64,000 nt of DNA from Propionivibrio hellwigii (GTDB lineage: Bacteria; Pseudomonadota; Gammaproteobacteria; Burkholderiales; Rhodocyclaceae): positions 186,001 to 250,000 of the forward strand of contig NZ_JBEUWX010000003.1 in NCBI RefSeq assembly GCF_041770905.1, read 5' to 3'. Under the pieces are notes generated by a model that was not told the DNA's origin, did no database searches, and saw only the letters and a list, made by a program, of their open reading frames with translations. The stretch's first letter is position 1; each line of letters starts with the position of its first letter. The position numbers were made by a program, and so were the translations under genes. Shown here piece by piece: positions 52,226 to 60,757 of this stretch.

Positions 52226-52621
52226 TTAAGCAACAACACACAACACTTCGCCACCAACATTAGCAGCGCGGGCTTTGCGATCAGTCATTACCCCTTTAGG
52301 AGTTGACACAATTGCAACTCCCAAACCATTCATTACACGAGGAATATCGTTAACCCCTCTATAAATTCGCAAGCCAGGCTTTGAAACACGGTCAATACGC
52401 TCAATCACTGGATGACCTGCATAATATTTCAAGCCAATTTCGAGAATTGATTTTTTATCTTGCTCACGAACTGAATAGCCATCTATATATCCTTCTTCCT
52501 CTAATACTTTGACGATGGCTAATTTGAGTTTCGAAGACGGCATAACAACAGATGCCTTATTTGCCATCTGGGCATTGCGGATACGTGTCAGCATATCACT
52601 GATCGGATCGCTCATACTCAT
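52226..52621 (-). CDS. rpsH: 30S ribosomal protein S8
   Basis: A 131-residue S8 (MSDPISDMLTRIRNAQMANK; the C-terminal STPKGVMTDRKARAANVGGEVLC). It binds 16S rRNA and, in many bacteria, its own spc operon mRNA as repressor. Confidence 0.98.
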   Translation of the reverse strand: MSMSDPISDMLTRIRNAQMANKASVVMPSSKLKLAIVKVLEEEGYIDGYSVREQDKKSILEIGLKYYAGHPVIERIDRVSKPGLRIYRGVNDIPRVMNGLGVAIVSTPKGVMTDRKARAANVGGEVLCVVA

Positions 52622-52635
52622 AACCTTCCTCCCAC

Positions 52636-52941
52636 CTACCAGCTGGCCTTAGTTACACCCGGGACTTCACCGCGCATCACAAAATCGCGCAATTTACCGC
52701 GCCCCAAACCAAACTTACGAAAAACGCCACGCGGACGACCTGTTAGCTGACAACGATTACGCAAACGAACTGGACTGGAGTTACGGGGTAAATTCTGTAA
52801 TTTTAAGCGCGCATTATCACGCTCTTCCTCACTACGACTGTTATCATGAATCACCGCATCTAAGGCCGCTCGCTTAATCTTAAATTTTTCAACCATCTTA
52901 CGGCGCTTAGCTTCTCGATTGATTAATGCAAGTTTCGCCAT
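52636..52941 (-). CDS. rpsN: 30S ribosomal protein S14
   Basis: A 101-residue S14 of the long, zinc-free form (MAKLALINREAKRRKMVEK; RNRCQLTGRPRGVFRKFGL). The start is set at 52941; the longer frame upstream overlaps rplE and is not conserved. Confidence 0.96.
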   Translation of the reverse strand: MAKLALINREAKRRKMVEKFKIKRAALDAVIHDNSRSEEERDNARLKLQNLPRNSSPVRLRNRCQLTGRPRGVFRKFGLGRGKLRDFVMRGEVPGVTKASW

Positions 52942-52948
52942 CTTTTCC

Positions 52949-53488
52949 TCAATTTCTAAACGGAAATTTAAACGCAACCAATAAAGCCTTTGCTTCTTCA
53001 TCAGTTTTCGCAGTCGTTGTTACACTAATATTCATTCCACGCAACGCATCAATTTTATCGTATTCAATTTCAGGGAAAATAATTTGCTCTTTAATGCCCA
53101 TATTATAATTACCACGCCCGTCAAAACCCTTACCTGAAATACCGCGAAAATCACGCACCCTGGGCAAAGCAATTGTTACCAAGCGATCAATAAACTCGTA
53201 CATACGCAAACTACGCAGCGTCACCATACAACCAATAGGATAGCCATCGCGGATTTTAAAACCGGCAATTGATTTACGCGCCTTAGTAATAACTGGCTTT
53301 TGCCCTGAAATTTTAGCCATATCATTTACGGCAAATTCAAGAATTTTTTTATCCGCCACAGCCTCACCAACACCCATATTCAAGGTTATTTTGGTAATGC
53401 GAGGCACTTCCATAACCGATTTGTACCCAAATTTTTTTATTAGATCTTGCACTATATGATTTTTATAGTGATCTAGTAAACGCGCCAT
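52949..53488 (-). CDS. rplE: 50S ribosomal protein L5
   Basis: A 179-residue L5 that binds 5S rRNA (NMGVGEAVADKKILEFAV; GRGNYNMGIKEQIIFPEIEYDKID). Normal length and place. Confidence 0.98.
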   Translation of the reverse strand: MARLLDHYKNHIVQDLIKKFGYKSVMEVPRITKITLNMGVGEAVADKKILEFAVNDMAKISGQKPVITKARKSIAGFKIRDGYPIGCMVTLRSLRMYEFIDRLVTIALPRVRDFRGISGKGFDGRGNYNMGIKEQIIFPEIEYDKIDALRGMNISVTTTAKTDEEAKALLVAFKFPFRN

Positions 53489-53493
53489 AATCC

Positions 53494-53814
53494 TTACGCC
53501 CCCAAAACTTCACCACCGGATTTAAAAATACGCACTTTCTTTTTGCCATCATCAATCCACTTAAATCCAACCCGATCTGCTTTTTTAGTCAAAGGATTAT
53601 AAATAGCAATATTTGAGACATGTATTGGCATATCTTTTTCTAAAAGACCGCCAACAACTCCTTTAACCGGATTTGGCTTGGTATGCTTTTTAACACGATT
53701 GACCCCTTCTACCACAACATACCCAACCTTGACATAGCGAAGCACTATGCCCCGCTTACCCTTATCTTTACCGGCAATAACCACTACCTCATCGCCTTTA
53801 CGAATTTTTTCCAT
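53494..53814 (-). CDS. rplX: 50S ribosomal protein L24
   Basis: A 106-residue L24 with the KOW motif near its start (KGDEVVVIAGKDKGKRGIVL). Assembly initiator of the large subunit. Confidence 0.97.
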   Translation of the reverse strand: MEKIRKGDEVVVIAGKDKGKRGIVLRYVKVGYVVVEGVNRVKKHTKPNPVKGVVGGLLEKDMPIHVSNIAIYNPLTKKADRVGFKWIDDGKKKVRIFKSGGEVLGA

Positions 53815-53823
53815 GGCCGCTCC

Positions 53824-54192
53824 TTACAAAACTTCCGGCGCCAGCGATACGATTTTCATAAACCGCTCACTCCTCAACTCGCGTGTCACAGGCCCAAAAA
53901 TACGCGTACCAATCGGTTCTAGTTTATTATTGAGAAGCACAGCCGCATTACCATCAAACTTAACCAGCGAACCATCTTGACGACGAACGCCCTTAGCTGT
54001 ACGCACAACAACGGCACTATAAACATCACCTTTTTTGACACGGCCACGTGGAGCAGCATCCTTAACACTAACCTTGATAACATCTCCAATGCCAGCATAC
54101 CGGCGCTTGGAACCGCCAAGCACTTTAATGCACATTACTGAACGCGCGCCGGTGTTATCCGCGACGTCTAAAATCGTTTGCATTTGAATCAT
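53824..54192 (-). CDS. rplN: 50S ribosomal protein L14
   Basis: A 122-residue L14: MIQMQTILDVADNTGARSVMCIKVLGG, ending in FGPVTRELRSERFMKIVSLAPEVL. It lies at the subunit interface. The 142 bp upstream of it, before rpsQ, are a larger gap than elsewhere in the cluster. Confidence 0.98.
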   Translation of the reverse strand: MIQMQTILDVADNTGARSVMCIKVLGGSKRRYAGIGDVIKVSVKDAAPRGRVKKGDVYSAVVVRTAKGVRRQDGSLVKFDGNAAVLLNNKLEPIGTRIFGPVTRELRSERFMKIVSLAPEVL

Positions 54193-54334
54193 TATTTAAC
54201 TCTCCAACTTGTGCCGCACACTTTTTAGCAATTTGCGGCCAGTCTTGGATCCCGTGTTGAGAGAAGGCCTACCCCTTCTCAAAGGGAAAGTCTGAAAAGT
54301 AGATTTTATCTCTAATAATAAAAAATAGCAAGGC
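54193..54334. other. Unusual 142-bp gap between rpsQ and rplN
   Basis: No gene is present. A GAGAAGG / CCTTCTC inverted repeat at about 54261-54280 lies in the middle. It could be a translational operator or a processing site dividing the S10 and spc transcripts, since this is the point where the two classical operons meet. A separate spc promoter could lie here. Confidence 0.45.
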
Positions 54335-54601
54335 CTAAATCATAACGGCCTTTTCTACTAATCTGACTACAAACCAAGCTTTTGTTTTCGACAAAGGGCG
54401 ACTCTCTTGAATTTCAACAAGATCGCCAATTTTTGCCATATTGGCATCATTGTGCGCATGATACTTACTAGAGCGCACAATAATTTTGTCATACATTGGA
54501 TGTTTGACACGACGCTCGACCAGTACCGTTACTGTTTTTTCCATCTTGTCACTTACTACGCGCCCGATCAGCATGCGCTTAATCATTTTTTTTTCACTCA
54601 T
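54335..54601 (-). CDS. rpsQ: 30S ribosomal protein S17
   Basis: An 88-residue S17 (RMLIGRVVSDKMEKTVTVLVERRVKHPMYDKII). OB-fold rRNA-binding protein; three bases after rpmC. Confidence 0.97.
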   Translation of the reverse strand: MSEKKMIKRMLIGRVVSDKMEKTVTVLVERRVKHPMYDKIIVRSSKYHAHNDANMAKIGDLVEIQESRPLSKTKAWFVVRLVEKAVMI

Positions 54602-54604
54602 GAC

Positions 54605-54793
54605 TTATTCCGCCTTTTCATGGATCAGAGTGCGAACACGCGCAATATCGCGGCGCACCTTAGCGAGCTGACTGTGATTATTTAGCTGCTGAGTCGCTGA
54701 TTGCATACGCAGATTAAATTGCATTTTGAGCAAATCAAGTAACTCTTTGTGCAACTCATCAATATTTTTTACCCTGAGTTCGCTAGCTTTCAT
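54605..54793 (-). CDS. rpmC: 50S ribosomal protein L29
   Basis: A 62-residue helical L29 (MKASELRVKNIDELHKELLDLLKMQFNLRMQ; ARVRTLIHEK). It lies at the tunnel exit. Confidence 0.97.
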   Translation of the reverse strand: MKASELRVKNIDELHKELLDLLKMQFNLRMQSATQQLNNHSQLAKVRRDIARVRTLIHEKAE

Positions 54794-54795
54794 AT

Positions 54796-55209
54796 TTACC
54801 CTACCATGCGTGTGACGAAAGTCGTCGAAATAGGTAATTTGGCGGCCGCTAGCGCAAACGCCTCGCGCGCCAAAGCCTCGTCAACACCATCCATTTCATA
54901 AAGAACCTTACCGGGCTGGATTTCGGCAACATAATACTCAGGGTTACCTTTGCCGTTACCCATACGCACCTCTGCAGGTTTTTTTGAAATCGGCTTGTCT
55001 GGGAAAATGCGAATCCAGATACGACCACCACGCTTAATATGGCGCGTCATAGCACGACGCGCTGCCTCGATTTGGCGCGCCGTAAGACGACCACGTTCAG
55101 TGGCCTTAAGACCAAAATCTCCGAAACTGACTTTGACGCCACGCGTCGCTAAACCAGTATTACGCCCCTTCTGCTCCTTGCGATATTTTCTTCTAGTTGG
55201 CTGCAGCAT
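54796..55209 (-). CDS. rplP: 50S ribosomal protein L16
   Basis: A 137-residue L16 (MLQPTRRKYRKEQKGRNTGLATRG; RIWIRIFPDKPISKKPAEVRMG). It overlaps the end of rpsC by 17 bases, more than is usual, because rpsC has an extended tail. Confidence 0.98.
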   Translation of the reverse strand: MLQPTRRKYRKEQKGRNTGLATRGVKVSFGDFGLKATERGRLTARQIEAARRAMTRHIKRGGRIWIRIFPDKPISKKPAEVRMGNGKGNPEYYVAEIQPGKVLYEMDGVDEALAREAFALAAAKLPISTTFVTRMVG

Positions 55210-56041
55210 CTTCGGTTCCCGCCTTTCTTACGCGCCTTGCCGGCAGTTTTGTCTCATCGTATGGTGAAACATCCTCTTTCTTTGTACCAGATTTCATTTT
55301 TATAGTTTGCGTCCGCGGTTTTGCATCGCCATCGCCTGGCAACTTCACAGCACGACGTGCTTTTCGCGCAGATTCTTCAGCTACTTCCGGCACCAACGCT
55401 GAACGTTCATTTCGGTCAAGTGTTTCACCTTTATAAACCCAAACCTTAACACCAATAATTCCGTATGTTGTCAGCGCTTCCGAAGTCGCATAATCAATAT
55501 CTGCACGTAAAGTATGAAGTGGAACTCGGCCTTCGCGATACCACTCGCATCGAGCAATTTCCGCACCATTAAGACGCCCAGAACTCATAATCTTTATACC
55601 CTGAGCGCCAAGACGCATCGCATTTTGCATTGCGCGCTTCATAGCCCGACGAAACATAATCCGCTTTTCGAGCTGCTGTGTAATCGAATCAGCAATCAAT
55701 TGGGCACTAAGCTCTGGTTTGCGTATTTCTTCAATACTAATATGTACTGGTACGCCCATAATTTTTTGCAAAGCCGAACGAAGATTTTCAATCTCTTCGC
55801 CTTTTTTACCAATCACAACACCTGGACGCGCGGAGAAAATCGTTACACGAGCATTTTTTGCTGGACGTTCGATTAGAACTCGGCCAACAGAAGCGTGTTT
55901 TAGTTTTTCTTTAAGAAAATCACGAACCTGTACGTCCTGATTCAGCATGCTGGCAAACTCTTTACTATTTGCATACCAACGCGAAGACCAGTCATGCGTT
56001 GCCGCCAAACGAAAACCAGTCGGGTGTATTTTTTGTCCCAT
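55193..56041 (-). CDS. rpsC: 30S ribosomal protein S3 with a long C-terminal tail
   Basis: A 282-residue S3, start at 56041 (MGQKIHPTGFRLAATHDWSSRWYA). The KH domain (VIGKKGEEIENLRSALQKIMG) and the conserved C-domain are present. E. coli S3 has 233 residues; here about 50 more residues form a charged, low-complexity tail from around EESARKARRAVKLPG to the end. This tail overlaps the start of rplP. Confidence 0.97.
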   Translation of the reverse strand: MGQKIHPTGFRLAATHDWSSRWYANSKEFASMLNQDVQVRDFLKEKLKHASVGRVLIERPAKNARVTIFSARPGVVIGKKGEEIENLRSALQKIMGVPVHISIEEIRKPELSAQLIADSITQQLEKRIMFRRAMKRAMQNAMRLGAQGIKIMSSGRLNGAEIARCEWYREGRVPLHTLRADIDYATSEALTTYGIIGVKVWVYKGETLDRNERSALVPEVAEESARKARRAVKLPGDGDAKPRTQTIKMKSGTKKEDVSPYDETKLPARRVRKAGTEDAAAN

Positions 56042-56051
56042 TATTCTTCCT

Positions 56052-56381
56052 TTAGCTCCCAACGGTCAGGAAAATATGACAGGTCGGTTTACTGATCCGA
56101 TTGCCACGCCCTTTAGCACGAGCGGTAAAACGCTTAAGAACCATACCTTTTTCAACATAAATTGATTTAATCTTCAGTTCATCAATATCAGCGCCGTCAT
56201 TATGTTCAGCATTAGCAATCGCCGACTCTAAAACTTTTTTGATAATACCAGCACTTTTTTTCGAACTAAAAGTAAGAATATCCAGCGCCTTACTTACCGA
56301 CAAACCACGAATCTGGTCAGCCACCAAACGCCCTTTTTGGTCGGACAAGCGGACGCCGCGCAAAATAGCACGAGTTTCCAT
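56052..56381 (-). CDS. rplV: 50S ribosomal protein L22
   Basis: A 109-residue L22 (METRAILRGVRLSDQKGRLVADQIRG; KRFTARAKGRGNRISKPTCHIFLTV). Its beta-hairpin lines the exit tunnel; changes there cause macrolide resistance in other species. Confidence 0.98.
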   Translation of the reverse strand: METRAILRGVRLSDQKGRLVADQIRGLSVSKALDILTFSSKKSAGIIKKVLESAIANAEHNDGADIDELKIKSIYVEKGMVLKRFTARAKGRGNRISKPTCHIFLTVGS

Positions 56382-56390
56382 ATATATCCC

Positions 56391-56666
56391 CTACTTCTTC
56401 GCCTTTTTTCCGGCAGTATGACCCTTAAAAGTACGAGTCAAAGAGAACTCACCAAGTTTATGGCCCACCATATTTTCCGTAACATAAACCGGAATATGTT
56501 GCTTGCCGTTATGAACAGCAATAGTCAGGCCTACGAAATCCGGCAAAATCGTTGACCGGCGTGACCACGTTTTAATCGGCCGCTTATCGCTGGTCGCACG
56601 CACAGCGTCGACCTTTTTGATCAAATGAGCATCGACAAACGGGCCTTTTTTGACAGAACGTCCCAT
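56391..56666 (-). CDS. rpsS: 30S ribosomal protein S19
   Basis: A 91-residue S19 (MGRSVKKGPFVDAHLIKKVDA; NGKQHIPVYVTENMVGHKLGEF). Head of the small subunit, near S13. Confidence 0.98.
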   Translation of the reverse strand: MGRSVKKGPFVDAHLIKKVDAVRATSDKRPIKTWSRRSTILPDFVGLTIAVHNGKQHIPVYVTENMVGHKLGEFSLTRTFKGHTAGKKAKK

Positions 56667-56680
56667 AGTATTTTTACCTC

Positions 56681-57508
56681 TTAACGTTTGTGACGACGCT
56701 GCACGATCATCGAATTCGTACGCTTATTACTACGCGTACGATAACCCTTAGTTTTAACACCCCATGGACTTACCGGATCCCTACCAGCAGAAGTCTTTCC
56801 TTCCCCACCACCATGCGGGTGATCAATTGGGTTCATCACCACACCACGAACGGTCGGGCGAATACCACGCCAGCGATTAGCGCCAGCCTTACCAACTGAG
56901 CGCAGACTATGCTCTTCGTTACCAACCTCACCCACTGTCGCACGGCATTCCACATGTACACGACGCACTTCTCCTGATCGTAAACGAAGTTGGGCATACA
57001 CACCTTCGCGCGCCAACAACTGCACAGACGCTCCCGCAGAACGTGCCAGCTGGGCACCTTTACCAGGAATCATTTCCACGCAATGAATCGTTGTACCAAC
57101 GGGAATATTACGAATAGGCAATGCATTGCCAGGTCTAATTGGAGCATCAGCGCCACTCAGAATCTGCTGACCAACAACCAACCCCTTAGCGGCAATCACA
57201 TATCGCCGCTCCCCGTCCGCATAAAGTAGCAAAGCAATATTTGCCGTACGATTTGGGTCGTACTCTAAACGCTCAACTTCAGCAGGAATGCCATCTTTAT
57301 TTCGCTTAAAATCAATAATCCGGTAATGTTGCTTATGCCCACCACCTTGATGACGCGTCGTAATATGCCCATTATTGTTACGCCCCGCTTTCTTTGACTG
57401 CGATTCAAGCAAAGGTGCGTACCCTTTCCCCTTATGCAAACCTGGCGTAACAACCCTGACGACAGCGCGACGCCCTGGCGATGTCGGTTTAACCTTGACG
57501 AGCGCCAT
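56681..57508 (-). CDS. rplB: 50S ribosomal protein L2
   Basis: A 275-residue L2 with the conserved NPIDHPHGGGEGKTSAGR loop near the peptidyl-transferase centre. Its start meets the end of rplW directly. Confidence 0.98.
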   Translation of the reverse strand: MALVKVKPTSPGRRAVVRVVTPGLHKGKGYAPLLESQSKKAGRNNNGHITTRHQGGGHKQHYRIIDFKRNKDGIPAEVERLEYDPNRTANIALLLYADGERRYVIAAKGLVVGQQILSGADAPIRPGNALPIRNIPVGTTIHCVEMIPGKGAQLARSAGASVQLLAREGVYAQLRLRSGEVRRVHVECRATVGEVGNEEHSLRSVGKAGANRWRGIRPTVRGVVMNPIDHPHGGGEGKTSAGRDPVSPWGVKTKGYRTRSNKRTNSMIVQRRHKR

Positions 57509-57810
57509 TATGCAGCCCCCCCATCGACAAAATTGATCTCTTGGCCAGGCATCAGATTAACATAAGCTTTTTTCCAATTTCTACGCACACCTGTGCCACG
57601 ACCAAAACGCTTTTGCTTACCTTTTATATTGGCAATCTGCACTGATTTAACAACTACTTTAAACAGTAACTCAACCGCCGCCTTAACTTCAGGCTTACTT
57701 GCATCAGCAATAACGCGGAAAATTATCTGTCCATTCTTATCAGCAATATAAGTCGCCTTCTCAGAAATCTGGGGCGCTAGCAATACTTGCATCAAACGCT
57801 GTTGATTCAT
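57508..57810 (-). CDS. rplW: 50S ribosomal protein L23
   Basis: A 100-residue L23. I take the ATG at 57810 (MNQQRLMQVLLAPQISEKA), which overlaps the rplD stop as ATGA; an ATG two codons earlier is possible. It forms the docking site for trigger factor and SRP. Confidence 0.96.
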   Translation of the reverse strand: MNQQRLMQVLLAPQISEKATYIADKNGQIIFRVIADASKPEVKAAVELLFKVVVKSVQIANIKGKQKRFGRGTGVRRNWKKAYVNLMPGQEINFVDGGAA

Positions 57811-58427
57811 CCCCACATCTCCTCAAACTTGGCCACCGCCTTTTTAGTTACCAGCACTTTTGGAAAACGAATTAACGACACAGGGTCTGCCTCATTGACA
57901 CCCAGCACTAACACATTCGGCAAATTACGCGACGCCAAGTAGATATTCTCGTCAAGACTATCAGTTACGACCAACACCGGACCATAACCCATATTCTTAA
58001 CTTTTTGTGCAAAAACCTTAGTTTTGGGCACACCAATAACAAAAGAATCAACTACTGACAAACGATCCTCACGTACCAGCTGAGAAAGAATTGACGCCAT
58101 TCCAGCACGATACATTTTTTTATTTAATTTCTGACTAAAATTTTCATCCGGAGAATTCGGAAAAATTCGCCCGCCGCCACGCCATAAAGGCGAAGAAGAC
58201 ATACCGGCGCGCGCGCGGCCAGTACCTTTTTGACGAAAAGGTTTGGTCGTGGTGTGCCTAACCTGACCACGATCCTTTTGTGCTCGATTGCCACTGCGCG
58301 CATTGGCCTGATAGGCCACAACCACTTGGTGCACCAGCGCTTCGTTATATTCACGAGCAAACAAGTCATCGGAAGCCTGCATACGACCAGACTCCTGACC
58401 CAGATCATCAATCAACCTGAGCTCCAT
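57807..58427 (-). CDS. rplD: 50S ribosomal protein L4
   Basis: A 206-residue L4 with the long tunnel loop (GTGRARAGMSSSPLWRGGGRIFPNSP). In many gammaproteobacteria it also represses the S10 operon; that is not shown here. It begins directly after the rplC stop. Confidence 0.98.
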   Translation of the reverse strand: MELRLIDDLGQESGRMQASDDLFAREYNEALVHQVVVAYQANARSGNRAQKDRGQVRHTTTKPFRQKGTGRARAGMSSSPLWRGGGRIFPNSPDENFSQKLNKKMYRAGMASILSQLVREDRLSVVDSFVIGVPKTKVFAQKVKNMGYGPVLVVTDSLDENIYLASRNLPNVLVLGVNEADPVSLIRFPKVLVTKKAVAKFEEMWG

Positions 58428-59072
58428 TTATGCCCCCGCTTTAACCGCAGGGCGCACGATCAGACTCGAGCCTTTTGAGCCGGGAACAGCACCCTTAACT
58501 AACAACAATTGGCGATCAACATCAATACGAATCACTTCAAGATTTTGTTGCGTTCGCTTGGCATCACCCATATGACCAGACATTTTTTTACCCGGGAAAA
58601 CGCGCCCAGGATCTTGATTCATACCAATAGATCCAGGAGCATTATGCGATACCGAGTTACCATGAGAGGCGCGCTGAGAACCAAAATTATGACGCTTGAT
58701 ACCACCTTGAAAACCTTTACCGACTGAACGACCCGTCACATCAATTTTCTGTCCAACACTAAAAATATCGACGCTGACTTGGTTACCTGGCTTAAAGCGG
58801 CCAAGGTCATCAGTACCAACAATAAACTCCTTGAGCACACTACCCGCCTCAACCCCAGCCTTAGCAAAATGCCCTGCCAACGGTTTGCCTACTCGAGAAG
58901 GACGGCGCTTACCATGCACTACTTGAATCGCGGCATAACCATCATTTTCAGGTGTTTTAACTTGGGCAATACGATTATTCGACACATCAAGCACTGTCAC
59001 CGGAATGGACAAGCCATCATCGGTAAAAATACGCGTCATGCCGACCTTGCGCCCAACAAGGCCTAAACTCAT
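58428..59072 (-). CDS. rplC: 50S ribosomal protein L3
   Basis: A 214-residue L3 (MSLGLVGRKVGMTRIFTDDG; the glutamine of GSIGMNQDPGRVFPGKKMSGHMG is the usual methylation site). Normal length. A 99-bp leader with small GC hairpins separates it from rpsJ. Confidence 0.98.
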   Translation of the reverse strand: MSLGLVGRKVGMTRIFTDDGLSIPVTVLDVSNNRIAQVKTPENDGYAAIQVVHGKRRPSRVGKPLAGHFAKAGVEAGSVLKEFIVGTDDLGRFKPGNQVSVDIFSVGQKIDVTGRSVGKGFQGGIKRHNFGSQRASHGNSVSHNAPGSIGMNQDPGRVFPGKKMSGHMGDAKRTQQNLEVIRIDVDRQLLLVKGAVPGSKGSSLIVRPAVKAGA

Positions 59073-59171
59073 GATTATTCTCCTCTTCCCGGCTGCGATT
59101 GGCCGGTAAGTACTACAAACACAAGGGAATTACCCCAACCGAAGGGGTGGGATTATAACTACAAATCCCAC

Positions 59172-59483
59172 TCACTGCAATCTAATTTCAACATCCACCC
59201 CTGCGGGGAGATCAAGTTTCATCAATGCATCAACTGTTTTATCTGTCGGATCAATGATATCCATCAAACGCATGTGTGTACGAATTTCGAACTGATCACG
59301 CGAAGTTTTATTCACATGCGGCGAACGCAGAATATCAAAACGCTGGGTCCTTGTCGGCAAAGGCACAGGCCCTCGAACAACAGCCCCTGTACGCTTAGCA
59401 GTTTCAACAATTTCTTGCGCCGACTGATCAATCAGTCGATAGTCAAAAGCCTTCAAACGCAGGCGAATTTTCTGGTTTTGCAT
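59172..59483 (-). CDS. rpsJ: 30S ribosomal protein S10
   Basis: A 103-residue S10 (MQNQKIRLRLKAFDYRLIDQSAQEIVETAKRTGA, given in part). It is also NusE, a partner in antitermination. First gene of the S10 operon proper, after tuf. Confidence 0.98.
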   Translation of the reverse strand: MQNQKIRLRLKAFDYRLIDQSAQEIVETAKRTGAVVRGPVPLPTRTQRFDILRSPHVNKTSRDQFEIRTHMRLMDIIDPTDKTVDALMKLDLPAGVDVEIRLQ

Positions 59484-59536
59484 ATTTTTCCCAAAGAACG
59501 AAGGGGCGGTAGCACCAGCGACCGCCCCGATGACTG

Positions 59537-60727
59537 TTATTCGATAATCTTGGTTACTACGCCGGCGCCAACGGTACGACCGCCTTCGCGGATAGCAAAG
59601 CGCAAGCCTTCTTCCATGGCGATCGGCACGATCAGCTTGACCGTCATGGCAACATTGTCGCCCGGCATCACCATTTCAGTGCCCTCCGGCAGGGTGATGG
59701 CACCCGTAACATCTGTAGTCCGGAAGTAGAACTGCGGACGGTAGTTGTTGAAGAAGGGGGTGTGACGGCCACCTTCTTCCTTGGAGAGGACATAGACTTC
59801 GCCCGTAAAGTGCGTATGCGGGGTGATGGTGCCCGGCTTGGCAAGCACTTGCCCGCGTTCAACTTCTTCTCGCTTGGTGCCACGCAGAAGAACGCCCACG
59901 TTATCGCCCGCCTGGCCTTGATCGAGCAGTTTGCGGAACATTTCAACACCGGTACAGGTGGTTTTCTGGGTGGGTTTGATGCCGACAATTTCGATTTCTT
60001 CGCCAACTTTGATGATGCCGCGTTCGACACGCCCGGTCACGACGGTGCCTCGTCCGGAAATGGAGAATACGTCTTCGATCGGGAGCAGGAAGGGTTTGTC
60101 AATGGTGCGTTCAGGCGCGGGGATGTAGCTGTCGAGTGCTGCAGCCAAGGCTAGAATGGCGCCTTCCCCGAGATCGCTGGTGTCGCCTTCTATGGCTTTC
60201 AGTGCGCTGCCTTTGATGATGGGGATGTCGTCGCCCGGGAATTCGTATTTGGAGAGTAGCTCGCGCACTTCCATTTCGACGAGTTCAAGGAGCTCGGCGT
60301 CATCGACCATGTCGCACTTGTTGAGAAAAACGATGATACAGGGAACGCCGACTTGACGGGCAAGCAGGATGTGTTCCCGTGTTTGCGGCATGGGTCCGTC
60401 CGCTGCAGAAACTACGAGGATGGCGCCGTCCATCTGGGCCGCGCCCGTGATCATGTTTTTGATGTAGTCGGCGTGCCCCGGGCAGTCAACGTGGGCGTAG
60501 TGACGATTTTCGGTTTCGTATTCAACGTGTGAAGTGTTGATGGTGATCCCGCGCGCCTTTTCTTCCGGCGCGTTGTCAATCTGATCGTAGCCCTTGGCCT
60601 CTCCTCCAAATTTCTTCGACAGAATCGTCGTGATCGCCGCCGTCAACGTCGTCTTACCATGATCCACGTGACCAATCGTCCCAACATTCACGTGCGGCTT
60701 CGTCCGCTCAAATTTCGCCTTTGCCAT
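59537..60727 (-). CDS. tuf: Elongation factor Tu
   Basis: A 396-residue EF-Tu: GHVDHGKTTLTAA (P-loop), DCPGHADYIKNMITGAAQMD and NKCDMVDD. It carries aminoacyl-tRNA to the ribosome. The gene is visibly richer in G and C than fusA and the ribosomal genes on either side, which would fit gene conversion with a second tuf copy elsewhere. Confidence 0.98.
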   Translation of the reverse strand: MAKAKFERTKPHVNVGTIGHVDHGKTTLTAAITTILSKKFGGEAKGYDQIDNAPEEKARGITINTSHVEYETENRHYAHVDCPGHADYIKNMITGAAQMDGAILVVSAADGPMPQTREHILLARQVGVPCIIVFLNKCDMVDDAELLELVEMEVRELLSKYEFPGDDIPIIKGSALKAIEGDTSDLGEGAILALAAALDSYIPAPERTIDKPFLLPIEDVFSISGRGTVVTGRVERGIIKVGEEIEIVGIKPTQKTTCTGVEMFRKLLDQGQAGDNVGVLLRGTKREEVERGQVLAKPGTITPHTHFTGEVYVLSKEEGGRHTPFFNNYRPQFYFRTTDVTGAITLPEGTEMVMPGDNVAMTVKLIVPIAMEEGLRFAIREGGRTVGAGVVTKIIE

Positions 60728-60757
60728 TTTCTATATCCTCAATAATCAAAGTTACTA

